In this document: positions 8,342 to 17,238 of the stretch, one piece after another
Numbering within the stretch: position 1 is the first letter of the stretch
Layout: the number at the start of each line of letters is the position of its first letter
Origin: Herbidospora sakaeratensis
GTDB taxonomy: Bacteria > Actinomycetota > Actinomycetes > Streptosporangiales > Streptosporangiaceae
Reading direction: 5' to 3'
DNA length: 41,000 nt
NCBI RefSeq assembly: GCF_001570525.1
Contig: NZ_BBXC01000018.1
Location: 1 to 41,000 of the forward strand
Program-made: the position numbers and the translations under genes
Notes under the pieces: generated by a model
What the model saw: the letters and a program-made list of their open reading frames with translations, nothing else
Database searches by the model: none
What the model was told of the DNA's origin: nothing

Positions 8342-9234
8342 GAGACAACCTTAATCGCTTGAGCAGGCAGGTCTGGGGCGTCGTAGGGCAACCAGACCAC
8401 CCGGGGATCGCGGCGGAACCACGACTCCTGGCGGCGCGCGAAGCGCCGCGTGGCCCGGACCGTCTCGTCGACGGCCTGCCGCTCGGTCCATTCGCCGTCG
8501 AGGTATTTGATCACCTGGGCGTATCCGAGCGCCCGCGACGCCGTCACGCCCATGCCGGCCTCGTGCAGTTTCCGCGTCTCTTCCACGAAACCGGCCGCCC
8601 ACATGCGGTGAACCCGGAGCTCGATCCGCTCGTCGAGCACCGGACGCGGGATGCTCAGCCCGATCTGCACCGATCGGTAGACCGATTCGTAGGACGGCAT
8701 GGTGGCCGAGAACGGCCGCCCGGACAGTTCGATGACCTCCAGGGCGCGCACCACCCGCCGCCCGTTGCTGGGCAGGATCGCGGCGGCGGCCACCGGGTCT
8801 TCGACCTGGAGCCGGGCGTAGAGGGGCGCGACGCCCTTCTCGGCCAGTTCGGCTTCGAGCCGGGCCCTGATCGCGGCGTCGGTGCCGGGGAACTCCAGGT
8901 CGTCGAGGATCGCCCGGACGTACAGGCCCGAACCCCCGACGATCACCGGGGTGACCCCTCTGACCAGCAGCCCGTCGATCAGGGGACGGGCGAGCCGCTG
9001 GTATTCGGCCACGCTCGCGGTCTGGTCGACGCCCCATATGTCGAACAAATGGTGGGTGACACCTTTTCGTTCGGGGATGGTCAATTTGGCCGTACCGATA
9101 TCCATTCCTCGGTAAAGCTGCATGGAGTCGGCGTTCACCGCCTCGCCCCCGAGACGGATCGCCAATTCCACGGCCAGGTCGGACTTTCCGGCCGCCGTGG
9201 GCCCCACGACGGCGATGACTGGTAGCTGCCCCAC
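8329..9234 (-). CDS. miaA: tRNA dimethylallyltransferase MiaA
   Basis: A 301-residue enzyme that transfers a dimethylallyl group to A37 of tRNAs reading UNN codons. It has the P-loop VVGPTAAGKSDLA at residues 9-20, NADSMQLYRGMDIGTAK, HHLFDIWGVDQ, VIVGGSGLYVRAILDDLEFPG (Ser/Gly loop), and RRFARRQESWFRRD near the C-terminus. The frame is open upstream to 9417, but the GTG at 9234 gives the normal N-terminus just before the P-loop. MiaB, the next enzyme in the modification (2-methylthiolation), is also in this window at 13.8-15.2 kb. Its end overlaps the dapF start by 13 bases. Confidence 0.95.
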   Translation of the reverse strand: MGQLPVIAVVGPTAAGKSDLAVELAIRLGGEAVNADSMQLYRGMDIGTAKLTIPERKGVTHHLFDIWGVDQTASVAEYQRLARPLIDGLLVRGVTPVIVGGSGLYVRAILDDLEFPGTDAAIRARLEAELAEKGVAPLYARLQVEDPVAAAAILPSNGRRVVRALEVIELSGRPFSATMPSYESVYRSVQIGLSIPRPVLDERIELRVHRMWAAGFVEETRKLHEAGMGVTASRALGYAQVIKYLDGEWTERQAVDETVRATRRFARRQESWFRRDPRVVWLPYDAPDLPAQAIKVVSCAS

Positions 9235-9310
9235 GCCATCCAGTGTCCCAAGCCCCCGGGTAAGAATGGGACGAGTGGCGCCCGACGGCGTCACGATCGG
9301 GGGGTACGAC

Positions 9311-9502
9311 ATGTCCATGTTCGACAAGGCCAAGGACAAGCTCGGCGAACACTCCGAAAAGGTGGAAGACGCCGCCAAGAAGGGCGTCGACAAGGTCTCC
9401 GAGACCGCCCGGCACAAGACCGGCGGCCGTCACGACGACAAGATCGACAAGGTCGCCGACAAGGCCAAGGAAGCGGCCGACAAGATCGACGACCAGCAGT
9501 AG
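9311..9502 (+). CDS. Small MT0933-type antitoxin-like protein (first tandem copy)
   Basis: A 63-residue, highly charged, Lys/Asp/Ala-rich helical protein: MSMFDKAKDKLGEHSEKVED, then KKGVDKVSETARHKTGG and DDKIDKVADKAKEAADKIDD. The order of (M..FDKAKD), VDKV, KTGG(K/R)..DKID, and AKEAADK matches the MT0933/Rv0909-like antitoxin family (PF14013). A GGGGGG run eight bases upstream of the ATG serves as ribosome site and decides the start. No toxin gene accompanies it, and the family name says little about its real role, which may be that of a stress or DNA-associated protein. Eleven bases separate it from its paralogue. Confidence 0.75.
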   Translation: MSMFDKAKDKLGEHSEKVEDAAKKGVDKVSETARHKTGGRHDDKIDKVADKAKEAADKIDDQQ

Positions 9503-9513
9503 GGGGAACTCTG

Positions 9514-9774
9514 ATGTCGTTCTTCGACAAGGTCAAGGACATGTTCGGCGGACACCACACCCAGTCCGCCCCGACGACTCCTCGGCCCCAGCGCATGCCC
9601 GGAACCGAGCAGGACGGCTTCCGCGACAAGGTGGAGGATTCCGTGAAGAGCGGCATCGACTCCGCCGCCCGGAAGGCCGACGAGATGACCAAGGGCAAGT
9701 ACCGCGACCAGATCAACCGCACCGCGGGCTCGGCCAGGAACGCCGCCGACAAGATCGACGGCAAGCAGGACTAA
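9514..9774 (+). CDS. Small MT0933-type antitoxin-like protein (second tandem copy)
   Basis: An 86-residue paralogue of the preceding gene, with the same start ([13 protein letters not shown]) and the same second half ([40 protein letters not shown] pattern, ending [11 protein letters not shown]). It differs by an inserted stretch of about 20 residues rich in His, Gln, Thr and Pro after residue 13. AGGGGG precedes the ATG. It shares the transcript of the first copy and is followed by a GC-rich hairpin. The function is unknown beyond the MT0933-like family. Confidence 0.75.
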   Translation: MSFFDKVKDMFGGHHTQSAPTTPRPQRMPGTEQDGFRDKVEDSVKSGIDSAARKADEMTKGKYRDQINRTAGSARNAADKIDGKQD

Positions 9775-9787
9775 GGCGCCTCCGCCC

Positions 9788-9818
9788 CGCCCGCCTCTCC
9801 CGTGCGAAGGGGCGGGCG
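9788..9818. terminator. Probable bidirectional terminator hairpin
   Basis: CGCCCGCC (9788-9795) pairs with GGCGGGCG (9811-9818) around a 15-base loop, between the convergent ends of the second small MT0933-type gene and ogt. No T-run follows, which is common for actinomycete terminators. Confidence 0.5.
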
Positions 9819-9829
9819 CGGCCGGGCGC

Positions 9830-10342
9830 TCAGAACAGCGTCGGCGGCAGGTGGCCCTCCATGGTCAGCAGCCGGCGCTTCGACTCGACGCCCGTCCCGC
9901 CGGAGAACCCGCCCAGTCCGTCGCTCGCCACCACCCGGTGGCACGGCACGATGATCGGGATCGGGTTGCTCCCCATGATCGACCCGATCGCGCGGGCCGG
10001 GATGCCGGTCTCGCGGGCCAGATCGCCGTAGGTGACCGCGCGCCCGTACGGCACGCTCTCGAACAGCAGGCCCAGCACCCGGCGCTGCGTCGTCGACATC
10101 AGCCGCCAGTCGACCGGCACGGTGAACTCGGTCAGCTCCCCCGCGAAGTAGGCCGCGAGCTGACGGCCGACCTCCTCGGTCTCGGGCTCCGCCGCGTCGT
10201 CGGGGAACGGGCTCATGCGCTCGCGCACCCGCTCGCGGAACTCCGGATTGTCGTCGAACGAGGTGGCGACGACCCCGTCGCCGGTCACGGCCGCCACGAC
10301 GACCCCGGCGTCGGTCGGCACCGACACGAAAACCAGCCCCAT
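9830..10342 (-). CDS. ogt: Methylated-DNA--protein-cysteine methyltransferase
   Basis: A 170-residue suicide enzyme that removes O6-methyl groups from guanine in DNA. The active-site Cys134 is in [11 protein letters not shown] (family PCHR(V/I)), preceded by the helix-turn-helix [17 protein letters not shown] and [10 protein letters not shown], and followed by GLGGFSGG. The N-terminal domain is the usual RNase H-like fold. It is transcribed away from the RNase Z-like gene, with only 54 bases between the two starts, so their promoters must overlap. Confidence 0.93.
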   Translation of the reverse strand: MGLVFVSVPTDAGVVVAAVTGDGVVATSFDDNPEFRERVRERMSPFPDDAAEPETEEVGRQLAAYFAGELTEFTVPVDWRLMSTTQRRVLGLLFESVPYGRAVTYGDLARETGIPARAIGSIMGSNPIPIIVPCHRVVASDGLGGFSGGTGVESKRRLLTMEGHLPPTLF

Positions 10343-10396
10343 TCACCCGACCATAGCCCCCGCCGCGGACCGAACCGGACCTCCTACCATGAGGCG

Positions 10397-11314
10397 ATGT
10401 CCAACCGTGAGCTGATCGTCCTCGGCACGTCGAGTGCCGTGCCGACGCGGTCGCGCAACCACAACGGCTACTTCCTGCGCTGGGACGACCAGGGTTTCCT
10501 CTTCGACCCGGGCGAGGGCACCCAGCGGCAGATGCGGCTGGCCGGGGTCAGCGCCCACGACGTGACCACGATCTGCGTCACCCACTTCCACGGCGACCAC
10601 TGCCTGGGCCTGCCCGGCGTGATCCAGCGCATCGCGCGCGACCGGGTGCCCCACGAGGTGCGGGCCGTCTATCCGGCCAGCGGCGAGACCTATTGGCAGC
10701 GGCTGCGCCACGCGACCGCCTTCGGCGACACCTCGGTCGTCACGCCGCACCCGGTCGAGGGCGCGGTCGTGACGCTGCCGTCCGGCGGGCTCACACTGAC
10801 CGCGCGGCCGCTGTCGCACCCGGTCGACGCCTACGGCTACCGGCTCGACGAGCCGTCGGGCCGCCGGATGATCCCGGCCGAACTCGCCCGGTTCGGCATC
10901 GGCGGGGCGCAGGTGGGCGCACTCCAGCGGGAGGGCCGCCTCGGCGAGGTCACCCTGGAGCAGGTCAGCGAACCCCGGCGCGGCCAGAGCATGGCGTTCG
11001 TCATGGACACCCGGTTGTGCGACAACGTGCACGAACTGGCCGACGGGGTCGACCTGCTGGTCGTCGAGTCGACGTTCCTGACGCCGGAAGCGGCGCTCGC
11101 CCACGACTACGGCCACCTCACCGCCGCCCAGGCCGGGCAGGTCGCCGCCGACGCGGGCGTGCGCAAGCTGGTGCTGACCCACTTCTCCGAGCGCTACGGC
11201 CACGACGACGAGCGCCGCTTCGCCGAGGAGGCCGCGAAGGCCTATTCGGGCGACATCGTGGTCGCCCGCGACCTCATGCGGGTGCCGGTGCCCAAACGCG
11301 CGGCCGTGACGTAG
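10397..11314 (+). CDS. rnz: RNase Z-like metallo-beta-lactamase-fold hydrolase
   Basis: A 305-residue protein of the ElaC/RNase Z group. It has [12 protein letters not shown] at the N-terminus, [10 protein letters not shown] near residue 38, the zinc motif [13 protein letters not shown] (His63, His65, Asp67, His68), [17 protein letters not shown], and the C-terminal VESTFL with LTHFSERY. These are the features of the enzyme that trims tRNA 3' ends. The ATG at 10397 has GAGG close in front; the longer upstream frame lies over ogt and is discarded. Its last 73 bases overlap the convergent LigB-like gene. Confidence 0.88.
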   Translation: MSNRELIVLGTSSAVPTRSRNHNGYFLRWDDQGFLFDPGEGTQRQMRLAGVSAHDVTTICVTHFHGDHCLGLPGVIQRIARDRVPHEVRAVYPASGETYWQRLRHATAFGDTSVVTPHPVEGAVVTLPSGGLTLTARPLSHPVDAYGYRLDEPSGRRMIPAELARFGIGGAQVGALQREGRLGEVTLEQVSEPRRGQSMAFVMDTRLCDNVHELADGVDLLVVESTFLTPEAALAHDYGHLTAAQAGQVAADAGVRKLVLTHFSERYGHDDERRFAEEAAKAYSGDIVVARDLMRVPVPKRAAVT

Positions 11315-11943
11315 TAGGCCACGCCGTAGGGCGCGCCGGAGTAGAGGGACACGAGGGGCCGGTCGGGCAGGGTCTGGAAGGCCGCCCGTCCGGCCGCCCA
11401 CATCTCGGCTGCCTCGGCGGGGTCGAGCGTGGCGGCGCGGCCGTCGAGCAGCGCCGCCTCCATGCGCTCGGCGTATTCCGCCGCGCCGGGATGCAGGTAG
11501 CCGGGCGACTTCTCGGTCAGCCGGGCCGAGCCATCGCCCATGACCAGCAACGCCACCCGCCCGGCCAGCTCGCCCACCCGGTCGCCGAGGGCACGGCAGT
11601 CGGCGGTCGGGGTGTCGTACCGGAGCGCTTCGAGGTGGAGCGGCACCTCGGAGGAGGCCAGCAACCACCGCCCGATCGTGAGCGACAGCGGCAACACCGG
11701 CGTCCCGCTCCCGACGGTCACGTCACCGCCCCAGGGCCGCAACGTCCCGGCGGCGCTGGGGGGATAGACGCGCGCGGCGTCGGCGCCGCCCACGACCGCG
11801 ACGAGGTCGGGCGAGGCGGAGCGGAGCACGGAGACGGCCTCCGCGCAGGCGGCCCTGAGGGCGTCGAGCTCCCCGGCGGCCTCCCCGGCGAGGGAGGGAA
11901 CGATCAGCGGTGGATTCGGGCACACGGCAGCGGCGACGAGCAC
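11242..11943 (-). CDS. LigB-like (class III extradiol dioxygenase fold) protein
   Basis: A 233-residue protein starting at a GTG, with [17 protein letters not shown] at the N-terminus. That His/Asn-Pro-Pro motif and the later [21 protein letters not shown] are typical of the conserved actinobacterial LigB-like protein that lies between miaB and miaA in Streptomyces (from memory). The fold is that of class III ring-cleaving dioxygenases, but no substrate is known, and the usual HPP metal ligand reads NPP here, so catalysis is doubtful. The last 73 bases overlap the 3' end of rnz on the other strand. Confidence 0.75.
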   Translation of the reverse strand: MLVAAAVCPNPPLIVPSLAGEAAGELDALRAACAEAVSVLRSASPDLVAVVGGADAARVYPPSAAGTLRPWGGDVTVGSGTPVLPLSLTIGRWLLASSEVPLHLEALRYDTPTADCRALGDRVGELAGRVALLVMGDGSARLTEKSPGYLHPGAAEYAERMEAALLDGRAATLDPAEAAEMWAAGRAAFQTLPDRPLVSLYSGAPYGVAYYVTAARLGTGTRMRSRATTMSPE

Positions 11944-12021
11944 CGCCTCAGCGTATCCACCGCTGATCAGTCCACGTCCCCCGATTCGGCGGGCCCGCCG
12001 CTAGCGGAAGGCCCGGGCCGG

Positions 12022-12108
12022 CCCGGCGGATCGAAATCGGCCCGTTCCCGCATCGATCGACCGCCCCGGCGAATCGAAATCGGCCCGATCCCCGCCTCGA
12101 TCGACCGC
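12022..12108. repeat. Two tandem copies of a 43/44-bp repeat
   Basis: Copy 1 (12022-12064) and copy 2 (12065-12108) share the core ATCGAAATCGGCCCG and the tail TCGATCGACCGC, differing at about four bases plus one insertion; a third copy begins CCCGGC and stops. They lie in the 366-base gene-free stretch 11944-12309. Confidence 0.8.
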
Positions 12109-12129
12109 CCCGGCACCGCCGTCTCTGCC

Positions 12130-12330
12130 TGATACCCACCGACCGGCCCGTCAGACCCGGTGCTTCCGGTCGATCTCGGCCGACCGCCCGCCCAGGTTCC
12201 GTGTTCCGGCTCGCTATCCCGCCGATCGGCGCGCAGGCTCGCGTTTCGGCCCCATGCCCACCGGCCGGTTCGTGAGGCCCAGTGCTCGCCGACCGCCCGC
12301 CAGTTCGGTTTAGTACCCGCCGATCGGTTC
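12130..12330. repeat. Diverged tandem duplication of the 3' end of the acidic membrane-protein gene
   Basis: The sequence around the stop of the neighbouring gene (CCGATCGG at 12320-12327) and the bases after it recur about 98-122 bp further along (CCGATCGG at 12222-12229; CCCACCG(A/G)CCGG at 12135 and 12257; GCCGACCGCCCGCC in both). The copies differ by substitutions and a roughly 24-base indel. Beyond these repeats I see no gene in this intergenic stretch. Confidence 0.6.
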
Positions 12331-12807
12331 GCCCGGCTCTACCGCGCCCGCGTCGCCGCCGCGGTCGATGGCGTCCGGGTCGTCCTGGGCCGACTGGGTC
12401 GGCTTCGCAGCGGGCTTCTTCGTGGGTTTGGCCGCGGGCCTGTTCTGGCCGCTGTTCCCGCCGCTGCCCTGGTCCTCCTGGGCCGGTGCGTCGCCGGAGG
12501 CGACGGCCGTGTCCTCCTGGACGTCCTCCTGGGCCGCCGGCGCGTCGCCCTCTTCGGCCGCCACGTCGTCGGGGGGCGACTCCGCCTCGGGGGCGTCGGC
12601 CACGTCAGGGTCGGCGTCGGCCACGGGGGGCGCGGCCGAGGTCGCCGGAGCGGGGGGCGGCGGGGTCGAGTCGCCGTTGAGGGCGAGGCCGATACCGGCT
12701 CCGCCGACGACCGCGACCAGCACGCCGGCGACGATCGCGATGGTCTTGGTGTTGCCGCCTGATCGTGCGCGGCCCGGCGGAGGCGCCTTTCGCGCGGATC
12801 GGTTCAT
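12310..12807 (-). CDS. Single-pass membrane protein with acidic Ala/Pro-rich tail
   Basis: A 165-residue protein from the ATG at 12807 (GGAG nine bases upstream; the longer frame from 12858 is less likely). A positively charged N-terminus (MNRSARKAPPPGRARSGG) leads into one membrane span, [20 protein letters not shown], at about residues 21-40. The rest, predicted outside, is low complexity: Pro/Ala, then many Asp/Glu, then PAAKPTKKPAAKPTQ, ending EPIGGY. No family is recognised. It lies directly downstream of the CAP-domain lipoprotein on the same strand, so a role at the cell surface is plausible but unproven. Confidence 0.7.
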   Translation of the reverse strand: MNRSARKAPPPGRARSGGNTKTIAIVAGVLVAVVGGAGIGLALNGDSTPPPPAPATSAAPPVADADPDVADAPEAESPPDDVAAEEGDAPAAQEDVQEDTAVASGDAPAQEDQGSGGNSGQNRPAAKPTKKPAAKPTQSAQDDPDAIDRGGDAGAVEPGEPIGGY

Positions 12808-12898
12808 GAGGGGAACTCCATGCTGCTTGGGTTGAGGGTCCCAGCAGCCTAGCCACAAACCCGAAATCCAGGCTCATAAATGCCGATATAGGCACAAA

Positions 12899-13543
12899 TC
12901 AGCGGTAACCGAAGTCCTGTGTCCACCACGGCCCGTCGACCCCCTGCTTCAGGCCGACGCCGATGGCCTCCAGGTCGCAGTTGACGATGTTGGCCCGGTG
13001 GCCGGGGCTGTCGAGCCACGCCTGCACGACCTGCCTCGGGGTGGTCTGACCTCGGGCGATGTTCTCGGCCGCCGGGTAGTCGTAGCCGGCCGCCTCGATG
13101 CGGTCCCACGGCGAGCGGCCGTCGAGGGAGTCGTGGCTGAAGTAGTCGCGGGCGGCCATGTCGGCCGAGTGGAGCCGGGCCGCCCGGCGCAGCCGTTCGT
13201 CGATGCGCAGCGGCTCGCAGCCCTCGGCCCGGCGGGCGACGTTGGTCAGCCGGACCACCTCGTCTTCGGCGGTCTTCAGCGGGTTCGACGGCGCGGTCGC
13301 GGCGACCGGAGCGGCCCCGGCGCGCTCTTTCGTGGTCTTGCGGGCGGGTTTGTTGGTCTTCACCCGGACCGTCGGCTTCTGCTTCGGCGGGCGAGGGGTG
13401 GCCTCCGGGCTCGGCACCGTGTAGGAGTCGACCGGCACGGGAGGCTCGCTGGCCATGTCGAACGCCCCGGTCTGCCCGCTCCCGCAGGCGGTCAGGAGCG
13501 CGGGCACCAGAAAAAGCCAGCCACGCTGCCGGAACGAGGGCAT
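12899..13543 (-). CDS. CAP (SCP/PR1)-domain lipoprotein
   Basis: A 214-residue lipoprotein: signal RGWLFLVPALLTAC with lipobox Cys20, a Pro/Lys/Arg-rich wall-spanning linker at about 40-85, then a CAP domain. Typical CAP motifs are present: VVRLTNVARRAEGCEPLR, ARLHSADMAARDYFSHDSL, GRSPWDRIEAAGY, AAENIARGQ, and WLDSPGHRANIVNCDLEAIG, including the His and Glu of the conserved cavity. Actinomycetes have many such secreted CAP proteins of unsettled function. AGGAAGG precedes the ATG. A perfect 8-bp inverted repeat lies just upstream (see 13556-13582), so regulated expression is likely. Confidence 0.9.
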   Translation of the reverse strand: MPSFRQRGWLFLVPALLTACGSGQTGAFDMASEPPVPVDSYTVPSPEATPRPPKQKPTVRVKTNKPARKTTKERAGAAPVAATAPSNPLKTAEDEVVRLTNVARRAEGCEPLRIDERLRRAARLHSADMAARDYFSHDSLDGRSPWDRIEAAGYDYPAAENIARGQTTPRQVVQAWLDSPGHRANIVNCDLEAIGVGLKQGVDGPWWTQDFGYR

Positions 13544-13555
13544 CCGGGACCTTCC

Positions 13556-13582
13556 TGTGTCACTCAGCGAACGGGTGACACA
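13556..13582. promoter_or_regulatory. Perfect inverted repeat, candidate operator of the CAP lipoprotein gene
   Basis: TGTGTCAC (13556-13563) and GTGACACA (13575-13582) are exact reverse complements 11 bases apart, beginning 13 bases before the ATG of the CAP gene and touching its AGGAAGG ribosome site. A TAGTGT that could be a -10 box overlaps the far arm on the minus strand. A related imperfect palindrome, TGTCGCC-TGA-GGTGACA, lies at 13644-13660. It could be a repressor site or a stem that hides the ribosome site. Confidence 0.5.
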
Positions 13583-13611
13583 CTATTCCCAGTAACGAAT
13601 TCGCCGCACGC

Positions 13612-13631
13612 GAATCACGAAAGAATCACGA
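13612..13631. repeat. Direct repeat spaced one helical turn
   Basis: GAATCACGA occurs at 13612-13620 and again at 13623-13631, an 11-bp spacing as in binding sites of many response regulators. It lies 69-88 bases upstream of the CAP gene start. Confidence 0.4.
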
Positions 13632-13767
13632 CATCTCGCATCGTGTCGCCTGAGGTGACAAAAGCCGACTTTCCGTTACGGCTCCCGCCTACCCCGGCCC
13701 CGACCCCCGCGCCCGCCGAGCGCCGCATCCGGCGCCGACCGGCCGCTCCCGGCGCGGGCCACGACGG

Positions 13768-15243
13768 CTAGGAGACCTCGCACCCCGACACGACCGGCAG
13801 CGGCGCCGGCCGCCCGATCGTGGGCATGCCGAGGTTGACCCCCTTGGCGGCCGCGGGCCGCCCCTGCCGGGCCTCCCACGCGTCGCCCGAGCGGGTGCGC
13901 CGGACAGCCACGACCTTGTCGGCCACCAGGTGGTGGGGCGCCGCGTAGGTCACCTCGGCCGTGACGACGTCGCCGGGCCGGGCGTCGGCCCAGGCCACGT
14001 GGACCAGCCGGTTGTCGGGCGCGCGGCCCGACAGGCGCCGGGTCGCGTCGTCCTTACGGCCCTCGCCCTCGGCGATCAGCACCTCGACGACCCGCCCGGT
14101 CTGGGTCTTGTTCTCGGCCCAGGCGATCTCCTCCTGGACCTCGATGAGCCGGTCGTACCGTTCGCGGACGACCTCTTTCTGCACCTGGTCGGGCATGGTC
14201 GCGGCGGGGGTGCCGGGGCGGATCGAGTACTGGAAGGTGAAGGCGTTGGCGAAGCGCGACTCGCGCACGACGTCGAGGGTGGCCTGGAAGTCGTCTTCGG
14301 TCTCGCCGGGGAAGCCGACGATGATGTCGGTCGAGATGGCGGCGTCGGGCATCGCGGCGCGCACCCGGGAGATGATGCCGAGGTACTTCTCGGCCCGGTA
14401 GGAGCGGCGCATCGCCTTGAGGATGCGGTCGGAGCCCGACTGCAGCGGCATGTGCAGCTGGTGCATGACGTTGGGGGTCTCGGCCATGGCGGCGATCACG
14501 TCGTCGGTGAAGGCGGCGGGGTGGGGCGAGGTGAACCGCACCCGCTCCAGGCCGTCGATGTCGCCGCAGGCGCGCAGCAGCTTGCCGAAGGCGAGCCGGT
14601 CGCCGAACTCGACGCCGTAGGTGTTCACGTTCTGCCCGAGGAGGGTGACCTCCATGACGCCCTGGTCGACCAGGGCCCTGATCTCGCCGAGGATGTCGCC
14701 GGGACGGCGATCCTTCTCCTTGCCGCGCAGGGCGGGCACGATGCAGAAGGTGCAGGTGTTGTTGCAGCCCACCGAGATGGCGACCCAGGCGGCGTAGGCC
14801 GACTCGCGCTTGGTCGGGAGGGTCGACGGGAAGACCGTCAGCGACTCCTCCAGCTCGACCTGCGACTCCTGCTCGATGCGGGCGCGTTCGAGGAGGACCG
14901 GCAGGGAGCCGATGTTGTGGGTGCCGAAGACCACGTCGACCCACGGCGCGCGGCGCACGATCTCGCCCTGGTCCTTCTGCGCGAGGCAACCGCCGACGGC
15001 GATCTGCATGCCGTCGCGGGCGGCCTGCCGCAGGTGACCGAGGTTGCCGTAGAGGCGGTTGTCGGCATTCTCGCGCACGGCGCAGGTGTTGAACACCATC
15101 ACGTCGGGGGCCGAGCCCTCGGACGCGCGCACGTAGCCGGCGTCTTCGAGCAGGCCCGAGAGGCGCTCGGAGTCGTGGACGTTCATCTGGCACCCGTAGG
15201 TCCGTACTTCGTACGTGCGGGTGCTCTCCTCTGTCGCAGTCAT
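13768..15243 (-). CDS. miaB: tRNA-2-methylthio-N6-dimethylallyladenosine synthase MiaB
   Basis: A 491-residue radical-SAM methylthiotransferase that adds the ms2 group to i6A37 of tRNA, acting after MiaA. The N-terminal domain binds one 4Fe-4S cluster ([33 protein letters not shown]), and the radical-SAM cluster is bound by [13 protein letters not shown] near residue 160. GRVHFTSPHP-type sequence ([11 protein letters not shown]), [15 protein letters not shown] and [14 protein letters not shown] follow, and a TRAM domain ends the protein. The ATG at 15243 is chosen; the reading frame stays open far upstream across the histidine kinase gene, which is an artefact of high GC. Length is slightly long (usual 440-500). 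Confidence 0.95.
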   Translation of the reverse strand: MTATEESTRTYEVRTYGCQMNVHDSERLSGLLEDAGYVRASEGSAPDVMVFNTCAVRENADNRLYGNLGHLRQAARDGMQIAVGGCLAQKDQGEIVRRAPWVDVVFGTHNIGSLPVLLERARIEQESQVELEESLTVFPSTLPTKRESAYAAWVAISVGCNNTCTFCIVPALRGKEKDRRPGDILGEIRALVDQGVMEVTLLGQNVNTYGVEFGDRLAFGKLLRACGDIDGLERVRFTSPHPAAFTDDVIAAMAETPNVMHQLHMPLQSGSDRILKAMRRSYRAEKYLGIISRVRAAMPDAAISTDIIVGFPGETEDDFQATLDVVRESRFANAFTFQYSIRPGTPAATMPDQVQKEVVRERYDRLIEVQEEIAWAENKTQTGRVVEVLIAEGEGRKDDATRRLSGRAPDNRLVHVAWADARPGDVVTAEVTYAAPHHLVADKVVAVRRTRSGDAWEARQGRPAAAKGVNLGMPTIGRPAPLPVVSGCEVS

Positions 15244-15283
15244 CTCAATCGACAAGCGTAGGCGCTCCGGCGAGCCCGCAAAG

Positions 15284-15310
15284 CCCGGGACAATGTCCCG
15301 GTTGTCCGGG
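15284..15310. promoter_or_regulatory. Tandem palindromes upstream of the sensor kinase (candidate response-regulator site)
   Basis: CCGGGAC-AAT-GTCCCGG (15285-15301) is a perfect 7-bp palindrome, and its right half also forms CCCGG-TTGT-CCGGG (15297-15310). A -10-like TATATC at 15321-15326 follows, only 10 bases before the ATG at 15337, and no ribosome site is visible, so the kinase transcript may be nearly leaderless. The 9-mer AATGTCCCG recurs at 18529-18537. Confidence 0.55.
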
Positions 15311-15336
15311 CATCTCGGTCTATATCCTGACGTGCG

Positions 15337-17238
15337 ATGACAGTGAGGTGGGCGGTCGGCGTGGGCGGGCTCGCGGCGGCGGCCGCGGCGCTCGTCCTCG
15401 GGCTGGTCAACGGGCTCGGGGCGGTGGCGCTCAGTCACCTGGTCTACGCGGCGGCGTGCGTGCTGATCGGCACGATCATCGCGGTGCACCGGCCCCGCAA
15501 CGCCGTGGGCGGGCTGCTGCTGACCGCCGGGCTCTCGTTCACGGCCCTGGACTTCTTCGGGCTGCTGGCGCTCTGGCGGCCGGAGTTGTCCCTGCTGGCC
15601 TGGCCGCAGAACTTCCTCTGGGTGCCGGCCAACCTGGCCATGGCCGCGATCCCCTACTGCTTCCCCGACCGCCCGCTCCCCGCGCCGAAGCTGGTCGTGC
15701 CCGCCGTGGTGCTGGCCGCGCTGCCCTGCGCGTTCGCGCCGGGGGCCAACCAGCAGCTCGGATACGGCCTCGCGCTGCCCAACCCCCTGGGGATCGAGGC
15801 CCTGGCCGGCGTCGCGGCGTTCATGGAGCCGGCGATCACCGTGGTGGCGGCCCTGCTGTTCCTGGTCGGCTCCGCCGACCTCGCCCGCCGGGCCCGGCGC
15901 ATCGAGCGGGCCCAGGTCCAGTGGCTCGTCTACGCCGTCTCGGTCGCCGGCGTGGTCGTCGTGCTCCGGCTGGCGGCCGGGCTGACCGACGACCTGCCGG
16001 ACACGATCTGGCCCCTCGACAGCGGCCTCTGGGAGCTCGCCGGGACCGCCGCGATCACCCTCGTGCTGGCCGCCATCGGCATCGCGATCGTGCGGCACGG
16101 CCTGTTCGACGTCGAGCTCGTCATCAACCGCACGCTGGTCTACGCCGTGCTGACCGCGTTCGTGACCGGCGGCTACGTCGGGGTCGTCGGCTACCTCGGC
16201 GCGGTCTTCGAGAGCAGCGGCCTGCCGCTCTCGGTGGCCGCCGCCGCCGTCGTCGCCCTCGTCTTCGCCCCGCTGCGGGCCCGCGTGCAGCGCGCCGTCA
16301 ACGTGCTCATGTACGGCCGCCGCGACGACCCCTACGCCGCCCTCGCCCACCTGGGGCGCAGCCTGGAGGCCCGGCCGGACGCCCAGGCGGCGGCCGCGTC
16401 GGTGGCCGAGGCGCTGAAGCTGCCCCACGCCGCCGTGGAACCGCCCGGCCACGCCGGCGATCCGGGGCTGGTGCGGTTGCCGCTGACGTACAAGAACGAG
16501 CTCGTCGGGCACCTGGCCCTCGCGCCGCGCCCGGGGCAGCGCGAGTTCGGCGCCCGCGACCTGCGGCTGCTGCGCGACCTGGCCCGCCAGATGGGCTCGG
16601 TCGTGCACGCCGAACGGCTGGCCGCCGACCTGCGGGCCTCGCGCGAGCGCCTGGTGGTGGCCCGGGAGGAGGAGCGGCGGCGGCTCCGGAGGGATCTGCA
16701 CGACGGGCTCGGGCCGACGCTGGCCGCGCTGACCATGCGGGCCGAGGCGGTCCAGGACCTGGTCGACGACCCGAGGGCGCAGGACCTGCTGGAGGAGATG
16801 ATCGGCGCGGCCCAGGCGGCCACGGCCGACGTGCGGGCCGTCATCGAGGGGCTGCGCCCGCCCGCGCTCGACACCCTCGGCCTGCTCGGGGCGCTGCGGG
16901 CCCACGTGGCGGGGCTGCCCGGGGAGCCGCGGGTCGGTCTCGATCTGCCTGCCGAGCTGCCCGAACTGTCGGCGGCCACCGAGGTGGCGGCATACCATAT
17001 CGCTGTCGAGGCGATCAACAACGCCCGCCGCCACTCCGGCGCCGGCACCGTCACGCTCCGGCTCGTGCCCTGGAAGAACCTGCTGGTCGAAGTCGTCGAC
17101 GACGGCCGCGGGGCCGGGGGGCCACCGGGCATCGGCCTTACCTCCCTGCGCGAAAGGGCCGTCGAACTGGGCGGCTCCTTCGCGGTCATCACTGCGCGCG
17201 GCACCACCGTCCGCGCGCAGTTGCCGATCGGAGCCTGA
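15337..17238 (+). CDS. Membrane sensor histidine kinase, NarL/DesK type
   Basis: A 633-residue kinase. About the first 320 residues hold a series of hydrophobic membrane segments (at least eight), such as [20 protein letters not shown] and [14 protein letters not shown] cytoplasmic GAF-like region follows at about 340-430. The dimerisation domain is HisKA_3 type, [19 protein letters not shown], with phospho-acceptor His455; the HATPase has [18 protein letters not shown] (N box), [10 protein letters not shown] and [11 protein letters not shown] (G boxes). The response regulator starts at the base after its stop. Signal unknown. From memory, S. coelicolor has a kinase/regulator pair in the same place between miaB and the glutamate transporter. 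Confidence 0.93.
   Translation: MTVRWAVGVGGLAAAAAALVLGLVNGLGAVALSHLVYAAACVLIGTIIAVHRPRNAVGGLLLTAGLSFTALDFFGLLALWRPELSLLAWPQNFLWVPANLAMAAIPYCFPDRPLPAPKLVVPAVVLAALPCAFAPGANQQLGYGLALPNPLGIEALAGVAAFMEPAITVVAALLFLVGSADLARRARRIERAQVQWLVYAVSVAGVVVVLRLAAGLTDDLPDTIWPLDSGLWELAGTAAITLVLAAIGIAIVRHGLFDVELVINRTLVYAVLTAFVTGGYVGVVGYLGAVFESSGLPLSVAAAAVVALVFAPLRARVQRAVNVLMYGRRDDPYAALAHLGRSLEARPDAQAAAASVAEALKLPHAAVEPPGHAGDPGLVRLPLTYKNELVGHLALAPRPGQREFGARDLRLLRDLARQMGSVVHAERLAADLRASRERLVVAREEERRRLRRDLHDGLGPTLAALTMRAEAVQDLVDDPRAQDLLEEMIGAAQAATADVRAVIEGLRPPALDTLGLLGALRAHVAGLPGEPRVGLDLPAELPELSAATEVAAYHIAVEAINNARRHSGAGTVTLRLVPWKNLLVEVVDDGRGAGGPPGIGLTSLRERAVELGGSFAVITARGTTVRAQLPIGA

Noticed and set aside
9311-9774. 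A complete toxin-antitoxin module
   Set aside because: No toxin-like gene flanks the two small genes; the frames beside them are miaA and ogt.
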